From NCBI RefSeq assembly GCF_016185115.1, contig NZ_JACPOF010000004.1:179979-243978 (forward strand): 64,000 bases of DNA. Reading direction: 5' to 3'. Both the position numbers and the translations under genes were made by a program. This DNA is from Polaromonas sp. (GTDB lineage Bacteria; Pseudomonadota; Gammaproteobacteria; Burkholderiales; Burkholderiaceae_C). The notes beneath the pieces are model-generated. The model made no database searches, was not told the DNA's origin, and saw only the letters and a program-made list of their open reading frames with translations. Shown in pieces: positions 15,758-24,392 of this stretch; position 1 is the stretch's first letter; each line of letters opens with the position of its first letter.

Positions 15758-15857
15758 GGTGACGAGCCTTGACCCCGGCACTGGCTCCACAGTTAGGGCT
15801 GCTTGGTTCCCCACCTGACCCGGTTGGCCGCTTTACCATGCGGGAAGGCCCGTCACC
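15758..15857 (-). ncRNA. ffs: 4.5S RNA, bacterial small signal recognition particle RNA
   Basis: On the minus strand the 100-nt segment begins GGTGACGGGCCTT and ends AAGGCTCGTCACC. The two ends pair over 13 positions with one G-U. The apical part reads GGTCAGGTGGGGAACCAAGC, then AGCC, giving the conserved GGTCAGG and AAGCAGCC sides of the Ffh-binding internal loops with a GGAA-type tetraloop. It lies next to dnaX, as in related bacteria. TACAAT (15862-15867 on the minus strand) is a possible -10 element just upstream. The gene is intact although the integrated element abuts its 3' side. Confidence 0.85.
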
Positions 15858-16110
15858 TATCATTGTAAGTGACTGCCGATAGCCCTTGGATTGCCAGCGT
15901 TTTATCCGGCTATATGTAGCCCTTCAATGACGGGTACAAGCCTTGCCCACTTTAGAATGCAGACTATGGGTGCTTCCAGAAATCCAGCTTTTCGGGATGA
16001 AGTGCAAGGCGCCCGGAGCGCAGGACACCGGAATGCACTTGTGTGCATGAGGATTCCGAGCACCGCGCAACGCAGCAATTCGCCCGAAAAATGAATTTAT
16101 AGAAGTACCC

Positions 16111-18015
16111 ATGTCCTATCTCGTTCTTGCACGCAAATACCGGCCGAAAAATTTCTCTGAAATGGTCGGGCAGTCGCATGTCGTGCAGGCGCTGGGCAAT
16201 GCGCTGACGACGCAGCGCCTGCACCATGCCTACCTTTTTACCGGTACGCGGGGCGTTGGCAAGACGACCATCTCGCGCATCCTGGCCAAGTCGCTCAACT
16301 GCCTGGGTACAGACGGGCAGGGCGGCATCACCGCCACGCCTTGCGGTGTGTGTCAGGCCTGTACCGACATCGACAGCGGGCGCTTTGTTGATTACACCGA
16401 GCTGGATGCCGCATCCAATCGCGGCGTCGATGAGATCGCCCAGTTGCTGGAGCAGGCGGTCTACAAACCTGTTGTGGGCCGCTTCAAGGTCTTCATGATC
16501 GATGAGGTTCACATGCTCACGAACACGGCGTTCAACGCCATGCTCAAGACGCTGGAAGAGCCCCCCGAATACCTCAAGTTTGTGCTGGCGACCACAGATC
16601 CTCAAAAAGTACCAGCGACGGTGTTGTCGCGCTGTCTGCAGTTCAATCTCAGGCCGATGGCCCCCGAGACTGTGCTCGAGCACCTGGGCAAGGTGCTGGC
16701 CGTTGAAAACGTGCCTTCAGAGCCGCAGGCCCTGCGCCTGCTGGCCCGCGCGGCCCGCGGCTCCATGCGCGATGCGCTGTCGCTGACCGACCAGGCCATT
16801 GCCTTTGGGTCTGGCGAACTGCTCGAGTCCAGCGTTCGCCTGATGCTGGGCAGCGTAGACCGGTCGTATGTCTTCCGCCTGCTTGATGCACTGGCGCGTG
16901 GAGACGGCAAGACGGTGGTGGAAACCTCCGAAGCGCTGCGCCTGCATGGTCTGAGCGCCGCATCCACCCTTGAAGAAATGACCACTGTGCTGCAGCGCAT
17001 GGCCGTGCTGCAGGCCGTGCCTGAAATGATGGCGCAGGAAGCCGCAGGTGCAGGCGACAGCGATGCCGACCCGGAGGCGACGGAGACCGCAAGGCTGGCG
17101 CAAACCATGCCTGCAGATGAAACGCAGTTGCTGTACAGCCTGTGCCTGCACGGACGCGGCGAACTCGGCCTGGCGCCTGATGAATACGCAGCCCTCACCA
17201 TGGTGCTGTTGCGCCTGCTGGCCTTTAAACCGCAGGGTGCGCAAACCGCTTCCATGGGGAGTGCCGCCGAGCCCCTAAAAAAGCCGCAGCCTGAGACTGC
17301 CCGGCAGGCGCCAGCCCGGAGCCCGCCATCGGTCGCGTCGTCTCCGACATCGCCTTTTGTCCCTGCGCCTGCTGCGTTTTCGCAGCCTGTCCCTGCGATG
17401 CGACTGCCGGAAAGCACTTCCCCGCAACAGGAAGGAGCCCCCGGGACAATGAATACACGGCCACCCGCTGCCGTTTCAGCCCCCGTTGAATCAGTTTCCG
17501 CGCCTGCCGCACTGGCACCAGAACGTTTGCCGCCGCAGCCTGCGGCAAAGGCCGCAGACAGCATGACGCCCGTCGTTGTGGTGCAAACCGCGCTTGGCAA
17601 TGAGTGGAGCGAGATCGTGGGCCAGCTGGTGACGGCCGAGGCCATCAATGCCCTGGCACGTGAACTGGCCCTGCAGTCTGAACTTTGCGCACGGGAAGGC
17701 AACACCTGGACCTTGCGCGTCGAGCGCCAGTCGCTGAACCAGCCTGCCGCCTGCGAAAAGCTTCAGGTGGCCCTGCAGGCCCTGCTCAATGCCGAACCGG
17801 CGGTACAGGTGCTGATAGAGGTCGGCCCGGTTGCGGACACGCCGGCCCGCCGCAACCTTGCCGCGCAGCAGGAGCGTCAGCGCCAGGCGGAAGAACTCAT
17901 ACAAAATGATCCGTTTGTGCAGGACATGGTGCGCAACTGGGGCGGCAAGGTGGTGCCCGGCAGCATCAAGCCCGTGCCCCGGCCGGCTGCTGCCGCGATG
18001 GCCAAGCCGATATGA
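16111..18015 (+). CDS. dnaX: DNA polymerase III subunit tau (and gamma by frameshift)
   Basis: DnaX is the clamp-loader ATPase; tau also binds the polymerase core and DnaB. The 634-residue protein has Walker A GTRGVGKT at residues 45-52, a zinc module (Cys64, 78, 81, 84), Walker B with MIDEVHML near residue 133, and the sensor LSRC. After residue 370 comes a Pro/Ala/Ser-rich linker, then the tau-specific C-terminal domain (from about residue 490). A slippery A AAA AAG at codons 389-391 would give a 394-residue gamma form. It leads the dnaX-ybaB-recR cluster. Confidence 0.98.
   Translation: MSYLVLARKYRPKNFSEMVGQSHVVQALGNALTTQRLHHAYLFTGTRGVGKTTISRILAKSLNCLGTDGQGGITATPCGVCQACTDIDSGRFVDYTELDAASNRGVDEIAQLLEQAVYKPVVGRFKVFMIDEVHMLTNTAFNAMLKTLEEPPEYLKFVLATTDPQKVPATVLSRCLQFNLRPMAPETVLEHLGKVLAVENVPSEPQALRLLARAARGSMRDALSLTDQAIAFGSGELLESSVRLMLGSVDRSYVFRLLDALARGDGKTVVETSEALRLHGLSAASTLEEMTTVLQRMAVLQAVPEMMAQEAAGAGDSDADPEATETARLAQTMPADETQLLYSLCLHGRGELGLAPDEYAALTMVLLRLLAFKPQGAQTASMGSAAEPLKKPQPETARQAPARSPPSVASSPTSPFVPAPAAFSQPVPAMRLPESTSPQQEGAPGTMNTRPPAAVSAPVESVSAPAALAPERLPPQPAAKAADSMTPVVVVQTALGNEWSEIVGQLVTAEAINALARELALQSELCAREGNTWTLRVERQSLNQPAACEKLQVALQALLNAEPAVQVLIEVGPVADTPARRNLAAQQERQRQAEELIQNDPFVQDMVRNWGGKVVPGSIKPVPRPAAAAMAKPI
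17256..17292 (+). promoter_or_regulatory. Programmed -1 frameshift signal in dnaX
   Basis: A AAA AAG (17277-17283) occurs in frame as CTA AAA AAG, the same heptamer phase as in E. coli dnaX. A GGGGAG Shine-Dalgarno-like element lies 15 nt upstream (17256-17261). After a -1 slip the reading frame is GCC GCA GCC TGA, ending four codons later. GC-rich sequence able to fold follows (from about 17296). Confidence 0.8.
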
Positions 18016-18056
18016 TCAAACGCAACGCCCGTACCGATTTTTAAAGGAAATACACC

Positions 18057-18389
18057 ATGTTCAACAAGGGACAACTCGCAGGCCTCATGAAGCAGGCCCA
18101 GGCCATGCAGGACAACCTGAAAAAGGCCCAGGATGAACTCGCCTTCGTGGAAGTCACAGCTGAGTCCGGCAACGGTCTGGTCAAGGTCACCATGACCTGC
18201 AAGCACGACGTCAAACGCGTTGAGATCGATCCCAGCCTGCTGGCCGACGACAAGGACATGCTGGAAGACCTGGTCGCTGCAGCCTTCAATGCGGCCGTGC
18301 GCAAGGCTGAAGAAGTGAGCCAGGAAAAAATGGGCAAGCTGACGCAGGGCATGCCTGGCCTGCCAGGCGGGATGAAATTCCCCTTCTAA
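18057..18389 (+). CDS. YbaB/EbfC nucleoid-associated protein
   Basis: This 110-residue protein matches the YbaB/EbfC family, dimeric DNA-binding proteins encoded between dnaX and recR in many bacteria. Recognisable parts are the N-terminal [17 protein letters not shown] helix, the [20 protein letters not shown] strands and the [20 protein letters not shown] helix. It ends in a short Gly/Met/Pro-rich tail ([12 protein letters not shown]), typical of the family. It starts 41 bp after dnaX with a good AAAGGAAA upstream. Confidence 0.97.
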   Translation: MFNKGQLAGLMKQAQAMQDNLKKAQDELAFVEVTAESGNGLVKVTMTCKHDVKRVEIDPSLLADDKDMLEDLVAAAFNAAVRKAEEVSQEKMGKLTQGMPGLPGGMKFPF

Positions 18390-18390
18390 C

Positions 18391-18495
18391 CTTGTGTGCC
18401 CCCACGTTTGCTCACTTCGTGTAGCTCTCTGCCCCCCGAGGGGGCCGCTGCGCCTGCAGCCCGGCAAAGCCGGTTCTGCGGCCCCTGCTTGCAGG
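18391..18495. repeat. GC-rich intergenic palindromic repeat
   Basis: The ybaB-recR gap holds GCTCACTTCGTGTAGCTC followed by CTGCCCCCCGAGGGGGCCG (18430-18448). A second palindromic part, GCCCGGCAAAGCCGGTTC, follows. This pattern resembles a short palindromic element I recall as frequent between genes of Comamonadaceae. It could fold in the transcript between ybaB and recR. Confidence 0.6.
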
Positions 18496-18532
18496 GACAA
18501 GCCCGTTTATCCCTTTGCCGTCCTGACGTCAC

Positions 18533-19159
18533 ATGGCTAACTCCAACGCTCTTGAGGGCCTGACCCAGGCGCTGCGCAAGCTGCCTGGCGTGGGCGCCAA
18601 GTCGGCTGCCCGCATGGCGTTTCACCTCCTGCAGCATGACAAGGGCGGTGCGTTGCAAATTGCCGCCGCGCTTGAGCATGCGGTGAGCAGCATCAGGCAC
18701 TGCTCGCTGTGCAACACGTTGACCGAGTCCGAGATATGCAGCACCTGTGCCAGCCCCCAGCGTGACCGCAGCAAGCTGTGCGTGGTCGAGACGCCTGCGG
18801 ACCAGGCGGCCCTTGAAAGAACGCTGGCCTACAAGGGTCTGTACTTTGTCCTGATGGGAAAGCTGAGCCCACTGGATGGCATTGGCCCCAACGACATCGG
18901 TTTGCAGAAGCTGTTTGATCGCGTGGTACCCAAAGATGCCCAGGGCCAGCCTTCGGCGCCTGAATCCCGCGAAGTGCAGGAAGTCATCCTGGCCACCAAC
19001 TTCACGGCTGAAGGCGAGGCCACCGCGCACGTGATAGCGCAGGCGCTCAAGAGCCGGGGTGTGCAGGTCACGCGGCTGGCGCGTGGCGTGCCGGTGGGCA
19101 GCGAGCTTGAATACGTGGACCTGGGCACCATTGCGCACGCGCTGGTGGACAGGCGCTGA
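18533..19159 (+). CDS. recR: Recombination mediator RecR
   Basis: RecR works with RecO (and RecF) to load RecA on gapped DNA. The 208-residue protein has an N-terminal helix-hairpin-helix ([20 protein letters not shown]), a zinc finger (Cys57, 60, 69, 72), a Toprim domain ([12 protein letters not shown], then [17 protein letters not shown]) and the C-terminal [19 protein letters not shown] signature. Length is close to the usual 200. It is the last gene of the dnaX cluster. Confidence 0.98.
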   Translation: MANSNALEGLTQALRKLPGVGAKSAARMAFHLLQHDKGGALQIAAALEHAVSSIRHCSLCNTLTESEICSTCASPQRDRSKLCVVETPADQAALERTLAYKGLYFVLMGKLSPLDGIGPNDIGLQKLFDRVVPKDAQGQPSAPESREVQEVILATNFTAEGEATAHVIAQALKSRGVQVTRLARGVPVGSELEYVDLGTIAHALVDRR

Positions 19160-19251
19160 TTTTTTGCCGGCCTTGCTGTGTGCGGCCCTAAAATTCTGAA
19201 CATTGTTTGTGTACGGTGGGCGTAGCCTGCAGACCCACAGGATTTATAAAA

Positions 19252-19665
19252 ATGACATTTGCTCGCTTCACGTTTGCCTATTGGTGTCTCCTCGTGGCTG
19301 CCCTGCTCCCCATCATTTGCGCCGGCATTGCCAAATACGGCACCTTTGACAAACCCCGGCGAGATGGTGGCTTCGACAACCACAATCCTCGCGCGTGGCT
19401 GGCGAGACAAACCGACTGGCGCGCCCGTGCCAATGCCGCACAGGCCAATACCTTTGAGGCGCTGCCTTTCTTTTTTGCGGCAGTGATCATTGCGCACCAG
19501 CTGCAGGCGCGTCAGGCCCTCGTTGATATCCTTGCTTTCATGTTTGTGGTGCTGCGTATTGCTTATGTCCTGATGTATGTCGCCGACATGGCCAAAACGC
19601 GCAGCAGTGTCTGGGCCGTGGCGCTACTTGTCAACATCGTCATTCTTTTTTCGGGCTATCGCTGA
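19252..19665 (+). CDS. MAPEG-family membrane protein
   Basis: This 137-residue protein has four hydrophobic segments: about residues 9-26, 66-84, 88-107 and 117-134. The pattern NPRAWLARQTDWRARANAAQANTFEALPFF between the first two is typical of bacterial MAPEG proteins, relatives of glutathione-dependent eicosanoid enzymes. The ATG at 19252 is preferred to an upstream in-frame GTG because it starts at the first membrane helix. The role is unknown; it may be a glutathione-dependent detoxifying membrane enzyme. A terminator lies about 100 bp downstream. Confidence 0.88.
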   Translation: MTFARFTFAYWCLLVAALLPIICAGIAKYGTFDKPRRDGGFDNHNPRAWLARQTDWRARANAAQANTFEALPFFFAAVIIAHQLQARQALVDILAFMFVVLRIAYVLMYVADMAKTRSSVWAVALLVNIVILFSGYR

Positions 19666-19762
19666 TCTCACGGCAGTCGTGACCTGACTGCTGCCTGACC
19701 CATAAATCGCAGGCCTTGGGCCGGCCGTAACCATTCGTTAATGAAGCAGGTTTTTTCGGTAC

Positions 19763-19798
19763 AAACCCGCACGGGATGACCCCGATGCGGGTTTTTTT
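19763..19798 (+). terminator. Intrinsic terminator after the MAPEG gene
   Basis: AAACCCGCA (19763-19771) pairs with TGCGGGTTT (19786-19794), followed by TTTT. It ends the MAPEG transcript 50 bp before the ABC-transporter gene. Confidence 0.85.
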
Positions 19799-19848
19799 GC
19801 GCCTTGATAAGCTTCAATCAACTTAAAAAAACAAAGGGACGCACAAAC

Positions 19849-20898
19849 ATGATCACATCCCACAAGCTCTCGCGACGCGCATTTGCCGGTGGCACCGCGA
19901 TGGCTGCTGCGACGCTTGCCTTTCCTTCGCTGCGTGCGCAGGGCAAACTCGAAAAAACAAAAATCTCCCTCGCTGTCGGGGGCAAGGCCGCGTTTTATTA
20001 CCTGCCCTTGACGATTTCCGAACAACTGGGGTATTTCAAGGCTGAAGGTCTCGACATCGAGATCAGCGACTTTGCCGGGGGTGCGCGTGCACTGCAGGCA
20101 GTGGTGGGCGGCTCTGCAGATGTGTGTTCGGGTGCTTTTGAGCACACCATCAACCTGCAGTCCAAAAACCAGATGTTTCGCGCATTCGTATTGCAGGGCA
20201 GGGCGCCACAAATCGCTTTTGGTGTCTCTACCAAGGCCATGCCCAACTACAAGACGATTGCCGACCTCAAGGGTAAAAAGATCGGCGTGTCTGCGCCTGG
20301 TTCTTCTACCAACATGATGGCCAACCTGGTTCTGTCACGTGGTGGCCTGCAGGCCAGCGATGTGAGTTTTATCGGTGTGGGTACGGCTGCCGGGGCGTTG
20401 TCGGCACTGCGCTCGGGCCAGATAGATGCGATGAGCAACACCGACCCGGTCATGACCATGCTGGAGCAAAAAGGCGAGGTGAAGATCATCAGTGACACGC
20501 GCACGCTCAAGGGTACACAGGAGGTGTTCGGCGGCACCATGCCCGCAGCCTGCCTGTATGCCCCTGTCGATTTCATCCAGAAGAACCCCAACACCTGCCA
20601 GGCCATGGCGAACGCCATCGTTCACGGCCTTAAATGGCTGCAGACCGCGGGCCCCGGCGACATCATCAAAACCGTACCCGAGAGTTATCTGCTCGGTGAC
20701 CGTGCGCTTTACCTGGCGTCTTTCAACAAGGTGCGTGAGTCGATTTCGCTGGACGGCATCATTCCCGAGGATGGCGCGCGTACGGCGCTCAAGGCACTGG
20801 CCAGTTTTGATACCAGTATCAAACCCGACAAGATAGACATCAGCAAGCTCTACACCAATGAATTTGCGCGACGCGCCAAGGACAGATTCAAGGCGTGA
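19849..20898 (+). CDS. ABC transporter substrate-binding protein, SsuA/TauA/NMT1-like
   Basis: This 349-residue periplasmic protein has a twin-arginine-like signal (SRRAFAGG, then AMAAATLAFPSLRAQG). Its NMT1/SsuA fold shows LPLTISEQLGYFKAEGLDIE, ADVCSGAFEHTINLQSK, KGKKIGVSAPGSSTNMMAN and LRSGQIDAMSNTDPV. These proteins bind sulfonates, taurine, nitrate or thiamine precursors; residues alone do not decide which. GGGAC lies upstream of the ATG at 19849. The ATPase gene starts 1 nt after its stop, so the three genes form one importer operon. Confidence 0.93.
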   Translation: MITSHKLSRRAFAGGTAMAAATLAFPSLRAQGKLEKTKISLAVGGKAAFYYLPLTISEQLGYFKAEGLDIEISDFAGGARALQAVVGGSADVCSGAFEHTINLQSKNQMFRAFVLQGRAPQIAFGVSTKAMPNYKTIADLKGKKIGVSAPGSSTNMMANLVLSRGGLQASDVSFIGVGTAAGALSALRSGQIDAMSNTDPVMTMLEQKGEVKIISDTRTLKGTQEVFGGTMPAACLYAPVDFIQKNPNTCQAMANAIVHGLKWLQTAGPGDIIKTVPESYLLGDRALYLASFNKVRESISLDGIIPEDGARTALKALASFDTSIKPDKIDISKLYTNEFARRAKDRFKA

Positions 20899-20899
20899 G

Positions 20900-21727
20900 A
20901 TGCGTTTGACAGGCCCTGGCGATGCGGCCCTTGAGTTCAAGGGCATCACCTGCACCTTCAGATCGAAAGACAACACCCCGGGCTACACAGCGGTGGGTGA
21001 CACCACCCTGTGTGTCAACGCCGGAGAATTCGTGTCCGTTGTCGGGCCCACCGGTTGCGGCAAGTCCACCCTGCTCAATATCGGCGCGGGCCTTTTGCAG
21101 CCGACGCAAGGCAGTGTCAAAATTTTTGGTGAAACGCTGCAGGGTATCAACACCCGTGCGGGCTATATGTTCCAGACGGAGGCATTAATGCCCTGGCGCA
21201 GCGCCATCGACAATGTGATGGTCGGCTTGCAGTACCGCGGCATTCCCGATGACCAGGCACGCCTGCAGGCGCAGGCCTGGCTTGAACGTGTTGGTCTGGG
21301 CGGCTTTGGTGACCGCTACCCGCATGAGCTGTCAGGCGGCATGCGCAAGCGTACGGCGCTGGCCCAGGTGCTGGCGCTGGACCCCGACATCATCCTCATG
21401 GACGAACCTTTCAGCGCGCTGGACGTGCAGACGCGCCAGCTGATGGAAAACGAGGTGCTTGAACTCTGGGCTGCGAAGAAGAAGGCCGTGCTCTTCATTA
21501 CCCACGACCTTGATGAAGCCATTGCCATGAGTGATCGCGTGATCGTTCTGTCGGCGGGCCCGGCCACGCATCCGATAGGCGAATTTGTGATTGATTTGCC
21601 CCGCCCACGCGACGTGGCGGAAGTGCGCACCCAGCCGCGTTTTGTAGAGTTGCACAAACAGATCTGGAATGTTTTGCGCGACGAAGTCCTCAAGGGGTAC
21701 GCGCAACAACTAAAGAAGGTTGCATAG
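20900..21727 (+). CDS. ABC transporter ATP-binding protein, nitrate/sulfonate/taurine class
   Basis: This 275-residue ATPase has Walker A GPTGCGKST (residues 49-57), a Q-loop FQTEALMPW (91-99), the signature LSGGM (144-148), Walker B DIILMDEPFSALD (163-175) and the switch His in ITHDLDEA. The MPW after the Q-loop and the MRKR after the signature are usual in the SsuB/TauB class. The ATG at 20900 is 1 nt past the binding-protein stop; an in-frame start at 20858 would overlap it. The permease gene follows after 8 nt. Confidence 0.96.
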   Translation: MRLTGPGDAALEFKGITCTFRSKDNTPGYTAVGDTTLCVNAGEFVSVVGPTGCGKSTLLNIGAGLLQPTQGSVKIFGETLQGINTRAGYMFQTEALMPWRSAIDNVMVGLQYRGIPDDQARLQAQAWLERVGLGGFGDRYPHELSGGMRKRTALAQVLALDPDIILMDEPFSALDVQTRQLMENEVLELWAAKKKAVLFITHDLDEAIAMSDRVIVLSAGPATHPIGEFVIDLPRPRDVAEVRTQPRFVELHKQIWNVLRDEVLKGYAQQLKKVA

Positions 21728-21735
21728 GCCCTGAC

Positions 21736-22575
21736 ATGTGGCACCACATCAAGCCCTCAGACAGCAACCTGCGCATCTGGCAACTGGGCCTGCTGGTTGT
21801 CATGCTGGGCGCATGGCACCTGGCCTCGCGTGACCAGCAGATCGCTTTTTTTCTCGGCGAGCCGATTCTTGTGGCCGGTCGCGTCTGGAGCTGGTTCATG
21901 CCCTTTGGTTTGGGGCCCAGCATGCTGTTTCCGGAGGGGCTCAAGGGCAACGCCAACATCTATATTCACCTGGGTACAACCCTGCTTGAGACCGTTCTGG
22001 CTTTTGGCCTGGGCACTGTCATGGGCCTGGCCTGCGGGTTGTGGCTGGCGCTTGCGCCTACGATTGGCGCCGTTCTTGACCCCTATATCAAGGCCGCCAA
22101 TTCCATGCCGCGTGTGATCCTCGCACCCATCTTTGCGCTGTGGTTCGGTCTGGGCATCTGGAGCAAGGTGGCGCTGGCCATCACGCTGGTGTTTTTTGTC
22201 GTCTTTTTCAATGTGTACCAGGGCGTGAAAGAGGTCAGCCCGGTGGTGCTGGCGAACGCCCGCATGCTGGGTGCCAACCAGCGGCAACTCCTGCGCACCG
22301 TGTATTTGCCAAGCGCGACAAGCTGGGTGTTTTCCAGCCTGCACACCTCTGTCGGTCTTGCATTTGTCGGAGCGGTGGTGGGCGAATATCTTGGATCTGC
22401 CCGCGGTGTGGGCTATCTCATTTTGCAGGCGGAAGGCACGTTTGACGTCAATACTGTTTTTGCCGGCATCGTCGTGCTGACGGCCTTTGCATTGCTGCTT
22501 GACGGCATCGTTGGCAGGATAGAGGAGCGGCTCATGAAGTGGCAACCCCGCACCGGGGACACCGAAAAACTTTAA
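21736..22575 (+). CDS. ABC transporter permease, nitrate/sulfonate/taurine class
   Basis: This 279-residue integral membrane protein has about six hydrophobic segments. The EAA loop shows as GVKEVSPVVLANARMLGAN with a following RTVYLPSATSWVFSSLHTS. The sequence has the SsuC/TauC layout, including GAVVGEYLGSARGVGYLI near the end. It forms the channel with the ATPase encoded 8 nt upstream. The substrate is unknown, and no desulfonating or nitrate-reducing enzyme gene is adjacent to help. Confidence 0.95.
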   Translation: MWHHIKPSDSNLRIWQLGLLVVMLGAWHLASRDQQIAFFLGEPILVAGRVWSWFMPFGLGPSMLFPEGLKGNANIYIHLGTTLLETVLAFGLGTVMGLACGLWLALAPTIGAVLDPYIKAANSMPRVILAPIFALWFGLGIWSKVALAITLVFFVVFFNVYQGVKEVSPVVLANARMLGANQRQLLRTVYLPSATSWVFSSLHTSVGLAFVGAVVGEYLGSARGVGYLILQAEGTFDVNTVFAGIVVLTAFALLLDGIVGRIEERLMKWQPRTGDTEKL

Positions 22576-22697
22576 TCGCCAATTGCGCGCAGTTCAGCGA
22601 TAGCACCCATCACGATCTTTTCCTGCCGTCCTACAGCCCTTGTGTTATCAAGGCCGTAAAGTCATTCACACATGACAACACAGGATAAGGACACATC

Positions 22698-22838
22698 ATG
22701 AACCTCTCACTCAGCATAGGCCCACTGGTCGCCCTCATCGCAGGCATCCTCATCCTGCTGGTGCCTCGCCTCCTCAACTACATCGTCGCGATCTACCTGA
22801 TCGTGATTGGCGTTATTGGACTGGTTGGAATGAAATAG
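22698..22838 (+). CDS. Small DUF3096-type membrane protein
   Basis: A short frame encodes 46 residues starting MNLSLSIGPLVALIAGILIL, almost entirely hydrophobic, with two membrane segments split by PRLLNY and ending GVIGLVGMK. This matches small DUF3096 proteins common in proteobacteria. GATAAGGACACATC precedes the ATG (weak AAGGA). It lies alone, converging with mltD, and is followed by a hairpin. The function is unknown. Confidence 0.8.
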   Translation: MNLSLSIGPLVALIAGILILLVPRLLNYIVAIYLIVIGVIGLVGMK

Positions 22839-22860
22839 AACCTTGCGCCAAGGGGTTTCA

Positions 22861-22887
22861 AGCGCCGCTGTTTAGCGGCGCTTTGAT
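22861..22887 (+). terminator. Hairpin between DUF3096 gene and mltD
   Basis: AGCGCCGC and GCGGCGCT pair over a 6-nt loop, followed by TTGATTTG. The stem includes the last codons of mltD on the other strand, so it may end transcription of the DUF3096 gene. Confidence 0.6.
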
Positions 22888-24392
22888 TTGACGATGGTTT
22901 TGGAAGGGCTGCGCTTGACGGCAGCAACCGAATTGCGTGGGCCGCTCGCACGAACGGCGGCACGGGCCTTGATTGGCAGGTAGACCACAACCTGATGGCC
23001 CATCTTGAAAGCCGAGGACGCACTGACGCCGTTCCATTCGGCTACATTTGCCGCGCTCAGGCCATAGCGTTTTGCGATGCTGGCAACAGTCTCATTTTTG
23101 CGAGCCTTCACGTTTGTTTTGCGCGTCACGATTTCCGGTGCCAGCGACACCTGGGCGTTGTCTGCCACCTGCAATTTGACATCTTCGTCCATCTTCGCGG
23201 AGCGGGGAACCAGTAATGTTGAGCCAGCCTTGATCAGCATGCGTGGCGGAATATTATTGACCGCACGCAAGTCGGTCTCGCTCATTCCGGTGCGCCTGGC
23301 TGCTTCTGCCGTGCTGAGTGTGGATGGCGCTGTCCAGGCGGTCCAGCTCGCATACTGTCCCTGGCTGTAAGCATCAAAATTGCGCTGGAAGACTGTGGCG
23401 TTATTCCATGGCAGCAGGATCTGGGGGGTTCCTGCGGCAAGAATCACCGGCCTGTGCGCTGACGGGTTGAGTGCCTTGAAGTCTTCCAGTTTGACGTCGG
23501 CCAGTCTGGCTGCCAGTGAAACGTCAATGTCGCGCGTTATTTGTACCTGCTGGAAGTAGGGGTGGTTTTCAATCAGTGGCAATTCAGTGCGAAACCCTAT
23601 CGGGTTGGCCACAATATTTTTCACGGCCTGCAGCTTGGGCACGTAAAGCCGGGTTTCGGCAGGCATGTTGAGGTCCATGTACCCCGTTCCCAGCCCGGCC
23701 TTCTGGTTGCGCGCAATGGCGCGTCCCACGCTGCCTTCGCCCCAGTTGTAGGCGGCCAGCGCCAGGTGCCAATCGCCAAACATGCCGTGCAGCTTTTGCA
23801 GGTAGTCCAGCGCGGCCCGGGTGGATGCAAGCACGTCGCGCCTGTCGTCGCGAAAGACGTTCTGCTTGAGGTCAAAGTACTTGCCGGTGGCAGGCATGAA
23901 CTGCCACATGCCTGCGGCTTTGGCACTTGATACGGCTTGCGGGTTGAATGCGCTTTCAATGAAGGGCAACAAGGCCAGTTCGGTCGGCATCTGGCGCCGC
24001 TCAAGTTCTTCAACGATATGGAAGAGGTATTTGCTGGACCGCTCTGTCATGCGCTGGATGTAGTCGGGGCGGCTTGAATACCACTGCTCGCGATCCGTCA
24101 CCAGTTCGCTCTGCAGGTCAGGCATGGCAAAGCCCCGGCGTATGCGGTCCCACAATTCCCTGGGGGGTTCGGTCTGGGCAATCCTGAAACCGCCTACCTG
24201 ACCCGGTGTGATGCTCTTCAGGGGCCCGGAAGGAATAAGCGATGGCACGGTTTTTCCGTCAGCAGTGCCACTGGTCAGTACGGGATCTCCGGGCATTCCC
24301 GGCTGGCTGGCACAGCCCGCGAGCAGGGCTGCGCAAAATAGAAGTGTTGATAAAAAGAAGCGCGATTTGTCCGGGCGGTTTTTAAACGTCAT
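22872..24392 (-). CDS. mltD: Membrane-bound lytic murein transglycosylase D
   Basis: MltD cleaves peptidoglycan glycan strands with formation of 1,6-anhydroMurNAc. The 506-residue protein is a lipoprotein (LLAGC, Cys27). The transglycosylase SLT domain carries the catalytic Glu146 (LPFIESAFNPQAVS) followed by GMWQFMPATG and the LAAYNWGEGSVGRAI block. LysM-like repeats follow in the C-terminal part, including TVASIAKRYGLSAANVAEWN. A basic tail ends the protein. The start at 24392 overlaps the gloB stop (ATGA), so the two are co-translated. Confidence 0.95.
   Translation of the reverse strand: MTFKNRPDKSRFFLSTLLFCAALLAGCASQPGMPGDPVLTSGTADGKTVPSLIPSGPLKSITPGQVGGFRIAQTEPPRELWDRIRRGFAMPDLQSELVTDREQWYSSRPDYIQRMTERSSKYLFHIVEELERRQMPTELALLPFIESAFNPQAVSSAKAAGMWQFMPATGKYFDLKQNVFRDDRRDVLASTRAALDYLQKLHGMFGDWHLALAAYNWGEGSVGRAIARNQKAGLGTGYMDLNMPAETRLYVPKLQAVKNIVANPIGFRTELPLIENHPYFQQVQITRDIDVSLAARLADVKLEDFKALNPSAHRPVILAAGTPQILLPWNNATVFQRNFDAYSQGQYASWTAWTAPSTLSTAEAARRTGMSETDLRAVNNIPPRMLIKAGSTLLVPRSAKMDEDVKLQVADNAQVSLAPEIVTRKTNVKARKNETVASIAKRYGLSAANVAEWNGVSASSAFKMGHQVVVYLPIKARAAVRASGPRNSVAAVKRSPSKTIVKSKRR

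Noticed and set aside
16603..16613. Frameshift at CAAAAAGT in the dnaX ATPase domain
   Set aside because: The A-run is short, not a proper A AAA AAG in phase, and a shift there would destroy the ATPase core.
19666..19848. TPP riboswitch before the ABC importer genes
   Set aside because: The conserved CTGAGA and ACCTGATCTGG-type blocks are absent; the only structure is a normal terminator.
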